DNA from: JANQRX01 sp963663975
Lineage (GTDB): Bacteria > Pseudomonadota > Alphaproteobacteria > Rhizobiales > Kaistiaceae
NCBI GenBank assembly: GCA_963663975.2
Contig: CAXXRA010000011.1
Span: 124,001 to 188,000 of the forward strand
Length of the DNA stretch: 64,000 nucleotides
Reading direction: 5' to 3'
Shown here: one piece after another, positions 34,792 to 43,705 of the stretch
Position numbering within the stretch: the stretch's first letter is position 1
Layout: each line of letters starts with the position of its first letter
Program-made: the position numbers and the translations under genes
Notes under the pieces: generated by a model
Databases searched by the model: none
The model's input: the letters and a program-made list of their open reading frames with translations, nothing else
What the model was told of the DNA's origin: nothing

Positions 34792-34959
34792 GTGAAGTTC
34801 CTGTTCTTCCTTCTGCTGATCGTGTTGATCGCCCAGATCGGCTTCTGGCAGACGCTTGTCGCCGTGATCGGGGCTTTTGCGATGATGGCGGTGTTGGCCG
34901 GATTTGGGGTCGCGGTCCTGGTGATCGGCGGCCTCATGATCGCCGCAGCGGTGCGCTGA
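34792..34959 (+). CDS. small hydrophobic membrane protein
   Basis: GTG 34792 encodes a 55-residue, almost entirely hydrophobic protein (VKFLFFLLLIVLIAQIGFWQ, then TLVAVIGAFAMMAVLAGFGV). It would form two membrane helices and end with a short AAVR. An in-frame ATG at 34753 adds 13 polar residues but overlaps no better ribosome site. No family is recognised. It lies between pepF and the ABC1 kinase gene, 65 bases before the latter, and may be co-transcribed. Confidence 0.6.
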   Translation: MKFLFFLLLIVLIAQIGFWQTLVAVIGAFAMMAVLAGFGVAVLVIGGLMIAAAVR

Positions 34960-35024
34960 GGCCCCGACAACAAGCCAGCGGTACGTCTCTGGCCAGGCGC
35001 CACGGCGGACATTAGGTAAACCCC

Positions 35025-36410
35025 ATGTCGGACCGCGAAGCCAATCGCCTGACCCGACGCGCTGCACGCTACGCCAGGGTCGGCACCGGCGTCGGTGGCG
35101 CCGCCGCGCGCATTGCCGGGGCAAAGTTGTTTGGCCGTGATCTTGACGATTACCGGAATGCGGCCGATCTGGCGGCGACCCTCGGCGGCCTGAAAGGGCC
35201 GCTGATGAAGATCGCTCAACTGATGGCGACCATCCCCGATCTGTTACCGCCCGAGTTCGCCGCGCAGTTCCAGAAACTGCAAGCCGAAGCTCCGCCAATG
35301 GGTCCGGCATTCGTTCGCCGCCGGATGACGGCCGAACTGGGATCGCGCTGGGTGGAGCGTTTCAAGGATTTTGACCGGGTGCCGGCGGCAGCGGCCTCAC
35401 TCGGTCAGGTTCATCGGGCGATCGGCCATGACCACCGGGTTCTTGCCTGCAAATTGCAGTATCCGGACATGGCATCGGCGGTGGAGGCCGATCTCGGCCA
35501 GCTTGGCCTGCTCTTGGCGGTGCAGCGGCGGATCAATCCGGAGATCGACACGACCGAGGTGGCCGAGGAATTGGCCGAGAGGCTGCGCGAGGAGCTCGAC
35601 TATGTCCATGAGGCCCGGCACGCGCGGCTCTTCAGGCTGATGCTGAAGGACCTCACCGCGGTGCGGGTGCCGTCGGTGGTCGACGATCTTTCCAGCCGCC
35701 GGCTGATGACCATGGAGTGGTTGTCGGGCCGCCGCCTGCTCGACCATGCCGATGACGATCTGGACGACCGCAACAGAATTGCGACCGCGCTGTTCAATGC
35801 CTGGTGGCAGCCGTTCTTCGGCTACGGGGTCATTCACGGCGATCCCCATCTCGGCAACTACACGATCTTTGAGGAGGAGGGCCAGCCGGCCGGGATCAAT
35901 CTCCTGGATTTCGGGTGCGTGCGGATCTTCCCGCCGGCGTTCGTGGCCGGTGTCATCGAGCTGTACCAGGGTCTCAAGAACGATGACAGAAAACGGATCG
36001 TTCAAGCCTATGAAAGCTGGGGTTTTCAGGGGCTGAACGACGACGTGGTCGAAGCCCTCAACGTCTGGGCGCGTTTCATCTTTGCGCCGCTTGTGGACGA
36101 TCGTGTGCGGACGATCGCCGACGGCGTGAAACCGCAATCCTACGGTCGGCGAGAGGTTTGGGAGGTCAAGCAGCGACTGAAGCCGCTGGGCCCGCTGACC
36201 ATTCCACGCGAGTTCGTTTTCATGGATCGGGCGGCCATCGGCCTGGGTGCGGTCATGCTTCACCTGCGAGCCGAGCTGAACTTTCACCGGCTGTTTGCCG
36301 GCGCGATCGGTGCCTTCGATCAATCCGCGGTCGAACGGCGCCAGGCGGAGGCGCTGAACGCAGTCGGGCTGGACGGGCACGCGCCGGGACCGGGCGCGCC
36401 ACCCGATTGA
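35025..36410 (+). CDS. ABC1/AarF/UbiB-family atypical kinase
   Basis: The 461-residue protein has the UbiB-family signatures: the K-x-x-Q motif seen as GPLMKIAQLMA, the Ala-rich nucleotide loop VPAAAASLGQVHRA in place of the Gly-rich loop, a Lys in CKLQYP, the catalytic HGDPHLGN and metal-binding LLDFGCVR. Unlike Escherichia coli UbiB it has no obvious C-terminal membrane helices. Members support ubiquinone biosynthesis or lipid handling through an ATPase activity. It is followed by the pnt operon after 281 bases. Confidence 0.9.
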   Translation: MSDREANRLTRRAARYARVGTGVGGAAARIAGAKLFGRDLDDYRNAADLAATLGGLKGPLMKIAQLMATIPDLLPPEFAAQFQKLQAEAPPMGPAFVRRRMTAELGSRWVERFKDFDRVPAAAASLGQVHRAIGHDHRVLACKLQYPDMASAVEADLGQLGLLLAVQRRINPEIDTTEVAEELAERLREELDYVHEARHARLFRLMLKDLTAVRVPSVVDDLSSRRLMTMEWLSGRRLLDHADDDLDDRNRIATALFNAWWQPFFGYGVIHGDPHLGNYTIFEEEGQPAGINLLDFGCVRIFPPAFVAGVIELYQGLKNDDRKRIVQAYESWGFQGLNDDVVEALNVWARFIFAPLVDDRVRTIADGVKPQSYGRREVWEVKQRLKPLGPLTIPREFVFMDRAAIGLGAVMLHLRAELNFHRLFAGAIGAFDQSAVERRQAEALNAVGLDGHAPGPGAPPD

Positions 36411-36413
36411 CGA

Positions 36414-36441
36414 TTGCGAAGCCGGGCTCGTTTGCTATAAA
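36414..36441 (+). promoter_or_regulatory. predicted sigma-70 promoter upstream of the pnt operon
   Basis: TTGCGA (36414-36419) and TATAAA (36436-36441) are separated by 16 bases and lie just after the ABC1 kinase stop. This leaves a leader of about 240 bases before pntAA. In the leader I see only a dubious 31-codon open frame (36476-36571) with no recognisable product. Confidence 0.5.
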
Positions 36442-36691
36442 GCGGCGCGCTTGGGGCGGGGCAAGGTTCGGCTATGGTCGGGACTGGTTTGGTGGAGGTC
36501 GACGAGGCATCCACCTACACCGATCACCAGCCATGGGCCGGATATTCCGGGCCGAGGGTATCAGCTAAGCCGGGGGTCACGATTGCCCCCATTGGCTTGC
36601 TTCACTCCTGATCTGGTCGCGCTCGTTCCGGCGCAAAACACGATGCCGTTCAGCCGGCCAAGGTGGTTCGGCAAAACAGGGGCAGTCTTCA

Positions 36692-37837
36692 ATGAAAATC
36701 GCCGTTCCGGCCGAAACCGACACGATCGAATCCCGCGTGTCGGCCACCCCGGAGACCGTCAAGAAGTTTGTCGCCCTGGGAGCCGATGTGACGGTTCAGT
36801 CAAGGGCCGGGGAGCTGTCGCGCATCCCCGACGATGCCTTCGCGGCCGCCGAGGCGACGGTCGTCCAGACCTCTGCGGCGACCGTGCGTGATGCGGACGT
36901 GGTGCTCAAAGTTCGTCGCCCGACCGAAGCGGAACTCAAGAGTTATGAAATCGGCGCGCTGGTCATCGCCAGCATGGACCCCCATGGTCATGAAGAGGCG
37001 GTGGCTGCGATGGCCGAAGCCGGCGTGTGCGCCTTCGCCATGGAGTTTCTGCCGCGCATCACGCGGGCACAGGCCATGGACGTTCTGTCGAGCCAGGCCA
37101 ATTTGTCCGGATACCAGGCGGTCATCGATGCCGCGGCGGAGTTCGATCGGGCTCTGCCGATGATGATGACCGCAGCCGGGACGGTTCCTGCGGCGCGGAT
37201 CTTCGTCATGGGGGCGGGGGTGGCCGGATTGCAGGCCGTGGCGACCGCCCGGCGACTTGGCGCCGTGGTGACTGCGACCGATGTCCGCCCGGCGGCCAAG
37301 GAACAGGTCGAGAGCCTGGGCGCCAAGTTCATTGCCGTCGAGGACGAAGAATTCAAACAGGCCGAGACCGCCGCCGGTTACGCCAAACCCATGTCGACCG
37401 AATATCAGGCCAAGCAGGCGGCGCTGGTGGCTGACCACCTGACCAAGCAGGACATCGTCATTACCACCGCCCTCATTCCGGGCAGGCCAGCGCCGCGGCT
37501 GATCAGCAAGGACATGGTCGCGTCCATGAAACCGGGCTCGGTGATCGTCGATCTGGCGGTTGAGCGCGGCGGCAATGTCGAGGGCGCCCAGGCCGGCGGC
37601 GTGGTTTTGGTCGGCGCCGTCTCGATCATCGGCCACCTCAACGTAGCGGGCCGAATCGCGGCCAGTGCATCGTCGCTCTACGCACGTAATCTCTTCGCCT
37701 TCGTCGAAACCATGATCGACAAGGAAACGGGGAAGCTTTCGGTTGATTGGGACGATGAATTGGTCAAGGCAACCCTGCTGACCCGCGACGGCAAAATCGT
37801 GCACCCTGCTTTCTCCGGCCAAGAGGAATCACCATGA
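36692..37837 (+). CDS. pntAA: NAD(P) transhydrogenase subunit alpha part 1
   Basis: The 381-residue protein is the cytosolic NAD(H)-binding domain I of proton-translocating transhydrogenase: MKIAVPAETDTIESRVSATP at the start, FVMGAGVAGLQAVATARRLG (Rossmann GxGxxG) and the mobile-loop region near VITTALIPGRPAPRLIS. It transfers hydride between NADH and NADP+ together with PntB, driven by proton inflow. The stop overlaps the pntAB start (ATGA), so the three pnt genes form one translationally coupled operon. Confidence 0.95.
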   Translation: MKIAVPAETDTIESRVSATPETVKKFVALGADVTVQSRAGELSRIPDDAFAAAEATVVQTSAATVRDADVVLKVRRPTEAELKSYEIGALVIASMDPHGHEEAVAAMAEAGVCAFAMEFLPRITRAQAMDVLSSQANLSGYQAVIDAAAEFDRALPMMMTAAGTVPAARIFVMGAGVAGLQAVATARRLGAVVTATDVRPAAKEQVESLGAKFIAVEDEEFKQAETAAGYAKPMSTEYQAKQAALVADHLTKQDIVITTALIPGRPAPRLISKDMVASMKPGSVIVDLAVERGGNVEGAQAGGVVLVGAVSIIGHLNVAGRIAASASSLYARNLFAFVETMIDKETGKLSVDWDDELVKATLLTRDGKIVHPAFSGQEESP

Positions 37838-38310
37838 GCGAACTGACGCCTGATCGGGCCCTGCAGGCCGTCCAGGCTGCGGCCGAGGTCGCCGAGAGCG
37901 CTGCCCGGGAGGCGCGAGAGGCAGCCGATGCGGCGCTTGGATATGCCGGCCAGCTCGCCGACGCGGCCGGCGCGTCGGTGCCCGGCGGCATCGGCGGAGC
38001 GATCGACCCACTGGTCTTCCAACTGTCGATCTTCGCGCTGGCAATCTTCGTCGGCTACTACGTGGTGTGGTCGGTGACGCCGGCCCTCCATACCCCGCTG
38101 ATGTCGGTGACCAATGCCATCTCCAGCGTCATCGTGGTGGGGGCGCTGCTGGCGGTTTCGGTCGGTTTTGCCGACGCGGTCGACGCCGGCGGCAACAGCT
38201 GGGCGCGAAGCCTTGGTTTCGTCGCCGTCGTGCTCGCGGCGGTCAACATCTTCGGTGGGTTTCTGGTGACCCAGCGGATGCTGGCCATGTATCGCAAAAA
38301 GACCAAGTAG
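37834..38310 (+). CDS. pntAB: NAD(P) transhydrogenase subunit alpha part 2
   Basis: The 158-residue membrane subunit (part of domain II) has an unusually long Ala-rich N-terminal extension of about 55 residues (ALQAAQAAAEVAESA-like) before the helices: residues about 62-85 (LVFQLSIFALAIFVGYYVVW), 90-110 (TPLMSVTNAISSVIVVGALL) and 130-148. TPLMSVTNAIS is the family hallmark. It joins PntB to form the proton channel. Confidence 0.93.
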   Translation: MSELTPDRALQAVQAAAEVAESAAREAREAADAALGYAGQLADAAGASVPGGIGGAIDPLVFQLSIFALAIFVGYYVVWSVTPALHTPLMSVTNAISSVIVVGALLAVSVGFADAVDAGGNSWARSLGFVAVVLAAVNIFGGFLVTQRMLAMYRKKTK

Positions 38311-38323
38311 GAGAGCCGCTGCC

Positions 38324-39715
38324 ATGCTCGACGCCAATCTGACGGCGCTCCTCTACCTGTTGTCCGCCATCCTGTTCATCCTGGCCTTGCGCGGGCTGTC
38401 CGGGCCGGAGACGTCGCGCCGGGGCAATTCCATGGGGATCGCCGGCATGGCGATTGCCATCGTCACGACTCTGCTGGTGGGGGCGCCCGGCTGGGGCGGA
38501 TTCACGATGATTGTCGTGGGGGTAGCCCTCGGCGGCGGCCTCGGCGCGGCCATCGCCTTCCGCGTACCGATGACCGCCATGCCGCAACTGGTGGCTGCGT
38601 TTCATTCGCTGGTCGGGCTGGCGGCGGTGCTGGTCGCGGCTTCGGCCCTGAACGCACCGGATGCCTTCGGCATTGGATCGCCCGGCTCGATTCACGGCTC
38701 CAGCCTGATCGAAATGTCGCTGGCGGCGGCGATCGGCGCCGTCACCTTCACCGGGTCCGTCATCGCCTTCCTCAAGCTTGACGGGCGCATGTCCGGCAAG
38801 CCCATCCTTCTGCCGTTGCGACATGTCATCAACGGCGGGCTGGGGGTTGCGCTGGTCGTGCTGATCGCGATCTTCTTTGCGACCGAGAGCCACGCCGTGT
38901 TCTGGCTGATCGCGTTGGTCGCACTGACGATCGGCGTCCTGATCATCATCCCGATCGGCGGTGCCGACATGCCGGTGGTGATCTCGATGCTCAACTCATA
39001 CTCGGGTTGGGCCGCGGCGGGCATCGGCTTCACGCTCGGCAACACGGCGCTCATCATTACCGGCGCCCTGGTCGGCGCTTCCGGCGCGATCCTCTCCTAC
39101 ATCATGTCCGCGGCCATGAACCGAAGCTTCATCTCAGTGATTCTGGGTGGCTTCGGCGGAGAGACGGCGGTCGCTGCCGAACAAGAAGACCGGCCGGTCA
39201 AGCGGGGCTCGGCCGAAGATGCCGCGTTCGTCATGAAGAACGCTTCCAAAGTCATTATCGTGCCGGGCTACGGCATGGCCGTGGCGCAGGCCCAGCATGC
39301 CCTGCACGAGATGTCCGACAAACTCAAGGCCGAGGGCGTCGAGGTCAAATATGCCGTCCACCCGGTCGCCGGCCGGATGCCCGGGCACATGAACGTTCTG
39401 CTGGCAGAGGCCAATGTGCCTTACGATGAGGTTTTCGAGCTGGACGATATCAACTCCGAATTCGCCCAGGCTGACATCGCCTTCGTGATCGGCGCCAACG
39501 ACGTCACCAATCCGGCGGCGAAGGAAGACCAGGAGTCGCCGATTTACGGCATGCCGGTTATGGAGGTCTGGAAGTCCGGAACAGTGATGTTCATCAAGCG
39601 CTCGCTGTCATCCGGATATGCGGGCATCGACAACTCGCTGTTCTACCGCGACAACACGATGATGCTGTTCGGTGATGCCAAGAAAATGACCGAGGGCATC
39701 GTCAAAACGCTTTAG
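38324..39715 (+). CDS. pntB: NAD(P) transhydrogenase subunit beta
   Basis: The 463-residue protein starts with about eight membrane helices (LTALLYLLSAILFILALRGL onward) and ends with the NADP(H)-binding domain III: VIIVPGYGMAVAQAQHALHE, HPVAGRMPGHMNVLLAEANV, IGANDVTNPAA and MFIKRSLSSGYAGIDNSLF. It completes the PntAA-PntAB-PntB enzyme, which makes NADPH at the expense of the proton gradient. It begins 13 bases after pntAB and is convergent with a TPR lipoprotein gene. Confidence 0.95.
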   Translation: MLDANLTALLYLLSAILFILALRGLSGPETSRRGNSMGIAGMAIAIVTTLLVGAPGWGGFTMIVVGVALGGGLGAAIAFRVPMTAMPQLVAAFHSLVGLAAVLVAASALNAPDAFGIGSPGSIHGSSLIEMSLAAAIGAVTFTGSVIAFLKLDGRMSGKPILLPLRHVINGGLGVALVVLIAIFFATESHAVFWLIALVALTIGVLIIIPIGGADMPVVISMLNSYSGWAAAGIGFTLGNTALIITGALVGASGAILSYIMSAAMNRSFISVILGGFGGETAVAAEQEDRPVKRGSAEDAAFVMKNASKVIIVPGYGMAVAQAQHALHEMSDKLKAEGVEVKYAVHPVAGRMPGHMNVLLAEANVPYDEVFELDDINSEFAQADIAFVIGANDVTNPAAKEDQESPIYGMPVMEVWKSGTVMFIKRSLSSGYAGIDNSLFYRDNTMMLFGDAKKMTEGIVKTL

Positions 39716-39722
39716 CGTCGGA

Positions 39723-40577
39723 TCAGCCGGTTCCCGCTGCCCTTGCAGCGGCCGCATTTTGCGTCCGTCGCATGCCCTCCGCCGCCGGCGCGTAACCGGG
39801 TTTGAGGCTGCTCGCCCGGGCAAAAGCCGCAAACGCCTTTCGCAGCTCTCCCAATTGCTCGAGCGCCAAAGCCTGGTTGGTCCATCCTTCGAACGAGTTC
39901 TTGTCGTACTTGACGACCTCATTGAAATCGTCGAGCGCTGCCTTGTAGTCGCCGGTGGCAAGGTAGGACAGGCCGCGTCCGTTGAACGGCTCTGCGGCGG
40001 CGGGCTCAAGCGAAATGGCCTTTGAGAAATCTTCGATCGCCAGTGCGTGCTGGCTGTTGGCCTGGTTGACCAGACCGCGATTGTGATAGGCGCGGGGGTC
40101 GCCCTCGTCGATCGCAATCGCCTTGTTGAAATCGGCCAGGGCCAGGCCGTATTGTTGGCGCAGGCGGTACATGTTGCCGCGCCCGACATAGGCCACGCCA
40201 TAGCCGGGATTGATTTCGATCGAGCGATTGTAGTCGGCGAAGGCCTGATCATCGCGGCCCATGCGGCGATAGACCAAAGCCCGGTTTGCGTAGGCTTGGA
40301 AAAAGGTCGGGTTGATTTCAATCGCCTTGTTGAAATCCTCGACCGCGCGCCTGAAATCGCCCGCCTGACCGTAGGCGCTGCCGCGTACATTGTAAGCGTT
40401 GGCGTCGCTCGGGTCGCCCTCGATCACCGCGGTCAGTGACGCGATGTTGACCTCTGAACCAGCCGAACGATCGATGGCGGTCCCGAAGGTATTGGACGTG
40501 GTCGATGTCTGGCAGGCGGCCAGCCCGAATCCGCAAAGCACCACGGCCGTCGATAGACCGCGTCGCCACGCAGTCAT
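39723..40577 (-). CDS. TPR-repeat lipoprotein
   Basis: ATG 40577 (MTAWRRGLSTAVVLCGFGLA-AC) gives a lipoprotein signal with lipobox LAAC, so the mature 260-odd residues are lipid-anchored. The open frame can be extended 14 codons but without a better start. Six or more TPRs follow, seen as repeated ANRALVYRRMGRDDQAFADY-, NRSIEINPGYG-, DFNKAIAIDEGDPRAY- and DFSKAISLEPAA-type units. TPRs bind proteins, so an envelope scaffold or assembly role is plausible. It resembles NlpI-type lipoproteins in layout only. Confidence 0.85.
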   Translation of the reverse strand: MTAWRRGLSTAVVLCGFGLAACQTSTTSNTFGTAIDRSAGSEVNIASLTAVIEGDPSDANAYNVRGSAYGQAGDFRRAVEDFNKAIEINPTFFQAYANRALVYRRMGRDDQAFADYNRSIEINPGYGVAYVGRGNMYRLRQQYGLALADFNKAIAIDEGDPRAYHNRGLVNQANSQHALAIEDFSKAISLEPAAAEPFNGRGLSYLATGDYKAALDDFNEVVKYDKNSFEGWTNQALALEQLGELRKAFAAFARASSLKPGYAPAAEGMRRTQNAAAARAAGTG

Positions 40578-40707
40578 TTCGAGCGGGGAGGCCGACCCTG
40601 CGTCAAGTTCCGCCGACACGATTGTCCGAACCCCACTTTGCTGTCACGCCGACTTCACCGCGATGTGCCACAAGGGAACGGTCAAAACCGGCGAAAGAAG
40701 GGCTGCG

Positions 40708-40935
40708 CTAGCGGCGGCCCCTGCCGGCCGGAAGCACGCCCTCGCGCTGGGCGCGTTTGCGCGCCAGCTTCCGCGCTCGGCGGACAGCTTCCGCCTTTTC
40801 GCGCGCTCGTTTTTCGGACGGCTTCTCGTAAAAGTTCCTGAGTTTCATTTCGCGGAAGAGCCCTTCGCGCTGCATCTTCTTCTTGAGGGCCTTCAACGCC
40901 TGGTCGACATTGTTATCGCGAACAAGTACCTGCAA
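40708..40935 (-). CDS. rpsU: 30S ribosomal protein S21
   Basis: The sequence QVLVRDNNVDQALKALKKKM, then QREGLFREMKLRNFYEKPSE and an Arg/Lys-rich tail, is S21. The natural start is the TTG at 40935, which directly precedes QVLVRDNN (family proteins begin M/V-QVLVRDNN), with AGGAAAA upstream. The ATG at 41001 would add 22 residues foreign to the family. It encodes 75 residues. S21 contacts the 3' end of 16S rRNA and supports initiation. Confidence 0.92.
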   Translation of the reverse strand: MQVLVRDNNVDQALKALKKKMQREGLFREMKLRNFYEKPSEKRAREKAEAVRRARKLARKRAQREGVLPAGRGRR

Positions 40936-41054
40936 GCTGATTTTCCTATTCGTCGTGTCTGAAAACCGAAAGGGGCGCCGCCATCGCTGGCTCACCCTCA
41001 TTGAGAGCGGTCCTTAACAGATGAGCCCCTCTCAGTCAAAACTATGGCGAGCCC

Positions 41055-42152
41055 TCAAGGTGGCGGTTTTCTTGGGCTCGCGCGGCTGACATGCCCCATC
41101 TTGCGCCCGGCACGAAGCTCCGATTTCCCGTAGAGATGAAGCGAGGCACCGGATTCGCCGGCGAGTTCCAACCAGTGCGTGGCGTCATCGCCGACCAGGT
41201 TGGTCATGACGACGTCGCTGTGCCGCTCCGTCTCGCCGAGCGGCCAGTCAGCGATCGCCCTGATGTGCTGTTCGAACTGAGATGTACGGCAGGCGTCGAT
41301 CGTGTAGTGGGCCGAATTATGGACCCTTGGGGCGATTTCATTGATCAACAGGGCATCTGGACCGTCACCACCGAGGTGAAACATTTCCACCGCCATGACG
41401 CCGATGTGATCGAGGGCGTCGGCGATGGTGGTGGCGTGCGCCACCGCCTGGCGGGCCACGGCAGCTGAGATCGCCGCCGGGACTACGGTTTCCGCCAGCA
41501 GACCGCTGCTATGGCGATTCTCGGCAATGTCGAAGGCGTGAGTCGCACCGGCTCCGGTGCGGGCAAGCACGACCGAGATCTCCCGCTCGAAGCGCACATG
41601 TGCCTCGAGGATCGCCGGCGCTTCGCCGATCGCCCGCCACGCCGTACGGGGGTCGTCGCCCGGTCTGATCGTCGCCTGCCCCTTGCCGTCATATCCGAAC
41701 CGGCGGGTCTTGAGCACCGCCGGTCGGCCGGTGCGCGCCAGCGCGGAGTAGATGTCCGACGAGGAGTCGACCCCGGCGAAGGCAGGCGTGCCGATGCCGA
41801 GCTCGCTGATCAGCGCCTTTTCCGCCAGGCGATCCTGAGCGACCGCAAGGCTCCGCGGTCCGGGGCGGACGGGCACGCGATCGGCGAGAAACACCGCTGA
41901 CTGCACCGGAACGTTCTCGAATTCGAATGTCGCGACGTCGACGGCCTCGGCAAAGGCGGCCAAGGCCGCATCGTCGTCATAGGCGGCCACGGTCCGCGCG
42001 CCAGCAACGCCGAAGGCCGGGCTGCGAGGGTCGGGACAATACACGTGGCAGCCGAAGCCGAGCTTTGCCGCCGCCATGGCCAGCATACGACCGAGTTGTC
42101 CCCCGCCGAGGATGCCGATCGTCATGCCCGGCGGCAGCGGTCCGTCAGCCAT
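41055..42152 (-). CDS. purK: 5-(carboxyamino)imidazole ribonucleotide synthase
   Basis: ATG 42152 (MADGPLPPGMTIGILGGGQL) gives 365 residues and overlaps the purE stop by eight bases. The ATP-grasp enzyme shows ILGGGQLGRMLAMAAAKLGF, VATFEFENVP, VLKTRRFGYDGKGQ, FEREISVVLART and EIAPRVHNSAHYTIDAC, with the closing GRKMGH. It converts AIR, bicarbonate and ATP to N5-CAIR in purine biosynthesis, feeding PurE. The unusual C-terminal tail (VSRASPRKPPP) is short. Confidence 0.95.
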   Translation of the reverse strand: MADGPLPPGMTIGILGGGQLGRMLAMAAAKLGFGCHVYCPDPRSPAFGVAGARTVAAYDDDAALAAFAEAVDVATFEFENVPVQSAVFLADRVPVRPGPRSLAVAQDRLAEKALISELGIGTPAFAGVDSSSDIYSALARTGRPAVLKTRRFGYDGKGQATIRPGDDPRTAWRAIGEAPAILEAHVRFEREISVVLARTGAGATHAFDIAENRHSSGLLAETVVPAAISAAVARQAVAHATTIADALDHIGVMAVEMFHLGGDGPDALLINEIAPRVHNSAHYTIDACRTSQFEQHIRAIADWPLGETERHSDVVMTNLVGDDATHWLELAGESGASLHLYGKSELRAGRKMGHVSRASPRKPPP

Positions 42153-42642
42153 TGTCCACAGGACGGGGTGCGACAGAAGCCGACTGAGCGTCTCGCCATT
42201 GGTCCAGCCGCCGGGCCAGATCGGTGTCGGACAGCGCCAGGATCGCGGCGGCCAGAAGCGCCGCATTGACTGCGCCCGCACGGCCGATCGCCAGCGTGCC
42301 GACCGGCACGCCGGCGGGCATCTGCACGATCGACATCAGGCTGTCCTGACCAGCCAGCGCCCGCGATTCGATCGGTACCCCCAACACCGGCAGGGGCGTC
42401 ATCGCCGCCACCATTCCCGGCAGGTGCGCCGCACCTCCGGCGCCGGCGATTACCACCCGGTAACCGGCTGAGCGGGCGCCGCGGGCAAAATCGCTCATCC
42501 GATCGGGCGTGCGATGGGCCGACACGATCCGGTCGTCATGGCTGATGTCGAGCTCATCCAGCGTGGCCGCTGCCGCGCTCATCGTCGACCAATCTGATTG
42601 GCTGCCCATGATCAGGGCAATTGGCGGGGTGGTCTCGGCCAT
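42145..42642 (-). CDS. purE: N5-carboxyaminoimidazole ribonucleotide mutase
   Basis: The 165-residue class I PurE has the hallmarks IMGSQSDWSTM, IVSAHRTPDRM with the catalytic His, and VIAGAGGAAHLPGMVAA, followed by LPVLGVPI and DSLMSIVQMPAGVPVGTLAI. It converts N5-CAIR to CAIR. It precedes and overlaps purK, so the pair is one coupled operon transcribed on the minus strand. Confidence 0.95.
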   Translation of the reverse strand: MAETTPPIALIMGSQSDWSTMSAAAATLDELDISHDDRIVSAHRTPDRMSDFARGARSAGYRVVIAGAGGAAHLPGMVAAMTPLPVLGVPIESRALAGQDSLMSIVQMPAGVPVGTLAIGRAGAVNAALLAAAILALSDTDLARRLDQWRDAQSASVAPRPVDNG

Positions 42643-42736
42643 GGTCCGTGCTCGCTGATCGCCGGGTCCGAAAAAGGGCGCGAATTATAGGCCGAGCGCG
42701 ACCGTCGACAAAAGCGGCCACGACCCAGTCGTGTCG

Positions 42737-42970
42737 TCAGGCGATGATGTCGGGCAGAAGCTGGTCCTCGAGTTCCGCAATCCGGTCCTTGAGGACGAGC
42801 TTCTTCTTCTTGAGCCGTTGCAGGGGAATGGTGTCGGCAGGCGCGCTTTGGGTGAGCGCGGCTATCGCGACGTCGAGGTCGCCATGTTCTTCACGCAATG
42901 CCGCCAGTTCGCGGCGGAGCTCGCGCTCCTCTTCCTCGGTAATGCGCCGCCCGCCCGTTGCCATCGTCAT
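42737..42970 (-). CDS. DUF465 (YdcH-like) small coiled-coil protein
   Basis: ATG 42970 or 42964 (MTMATGGRRITEEEERELRR) gives 75-77 residues. The sequence is a helical hairpin typical of DUF465: an acidic N-terminal helix (EERELRRELAALREEHGDLD) and the family signature LQRLKKKKLVLKDRIAELED. Function unknown. A second DUF465 gene lies 250 bases away on the opposite strand, a common arrangement in alphaproteobacteria. Confidence 0.82.
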   Translation of the reverse strand: MTMATGGRRITEEEERELRRELAALREEHGDLDVAIAALTQSAPADTIPLQRLKKKKLVLKDRIAELEDQLLPDIIA

Positions 42971-43219
42971 GCTCGGTTTTTGCCCCCTCTCAGCGCTTAA
43001 GTATCGGAGGACGAGCGAAAGGATAGCACGCCGCACAGGTGCCCTGAAGGGGAATTGGGATGTCTGTGGACAGGCGCCGAAATCGTGCTTCCCCATCGCC
43101 AGAGCTGGGGATGACACCTACCAGATCGGGATAGGGTTGCCCGATTCGGTCGAAGAGGTTCGACAAGGTCATGACCCTGTGACACCATCCCAGCGTGTCG
43201 AAGAGATGGAGGCTCGTTC

Positions 43220-43396
43220 ATGACGGTGGAATCGCATCTGGCCGAGTTGCAGCGTCGCCATCAGGCGCTTGAGCGCGAGATCGAGGAGGCAACGCTGCAT
43301 CCGGGCACCGACAGCCTGGCTCTGTCGGAACTGAAGCGAAGAAAACTGCACCTCAAGGACATGATCAGCCGGCTGAGAACAGAGGCGGTTCACTAG
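43220..43396 (+). CDS. DUF465 family protein, 58 residues
   Basis: ATG 43220 encodes MTVESHLAELQRRHQALERE, IEEATLHPGTDSLALSELKR and RKLHLKDMISRLRTEAVH, ending at TAG 43396. The ELKRRKLHLKD-I-RL segment is the DUF465 signature. GAGATGGAGG upstream can serve as ribosome site. It is divergent from the other DUF465 gene and is followed by an intrinsic terminator. Function unknown. Confidence 0.85.
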   Translation: MTVESHLAELQRRHQALEREIEEATLHPGTDSLALSELKRRKLHLKDMISRLRTEAVH

Positions 43397-43425
43397 GGTC
43401 CAGGCCTGTTTGCATCTGATTTGGG

Positions 43426-43457
43426 GGCGTCGCCGAGCAAGCGGCGCCTTTTCTTTT
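43426..43457 (+). terminator. intrinsic terminator after the DUF465 gene
   Basis: GGCGTCGC (43426-43433) pairs with GCGGCGCC (43441-43448, one G-T pair) around a seven-base loop, followed by TTTTCTTTT. It lies 30 bases past the stop of the 58-residue DUF465 gene. Confidence 0.75.
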
Positions 43458-43705
43458 GGTCTGTCGGTCATGGCGGCTTGAGGGCCAGCGATGCGATCGC
43501 ATCTGCCACCAGGTAGATGCCGACGGCCGGCATCAGGGCGCAGATGAACCGGCAGATGTGATCATGAACGATTTGGAGGTGGTGCCGTTGAATGAGCGTC
43601 CGGATTCAGGTCGGATAGTGGACGCTGCAAGCCGCCGATCGTGGACTCCGGCCCCCTTATTGGCTAACGGTTTTCGCTCGTCTTGTTCAGAGGAAGGCAC
43701 CACTC

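Noticed and set aside
36476..36571. 31-codon open frame in the leader before pntAA
   Set aside because: It has no homology I recognise, no good ribosome site and no sign of the short cytochrome oxidase subunit IV sometimes found near such loci.
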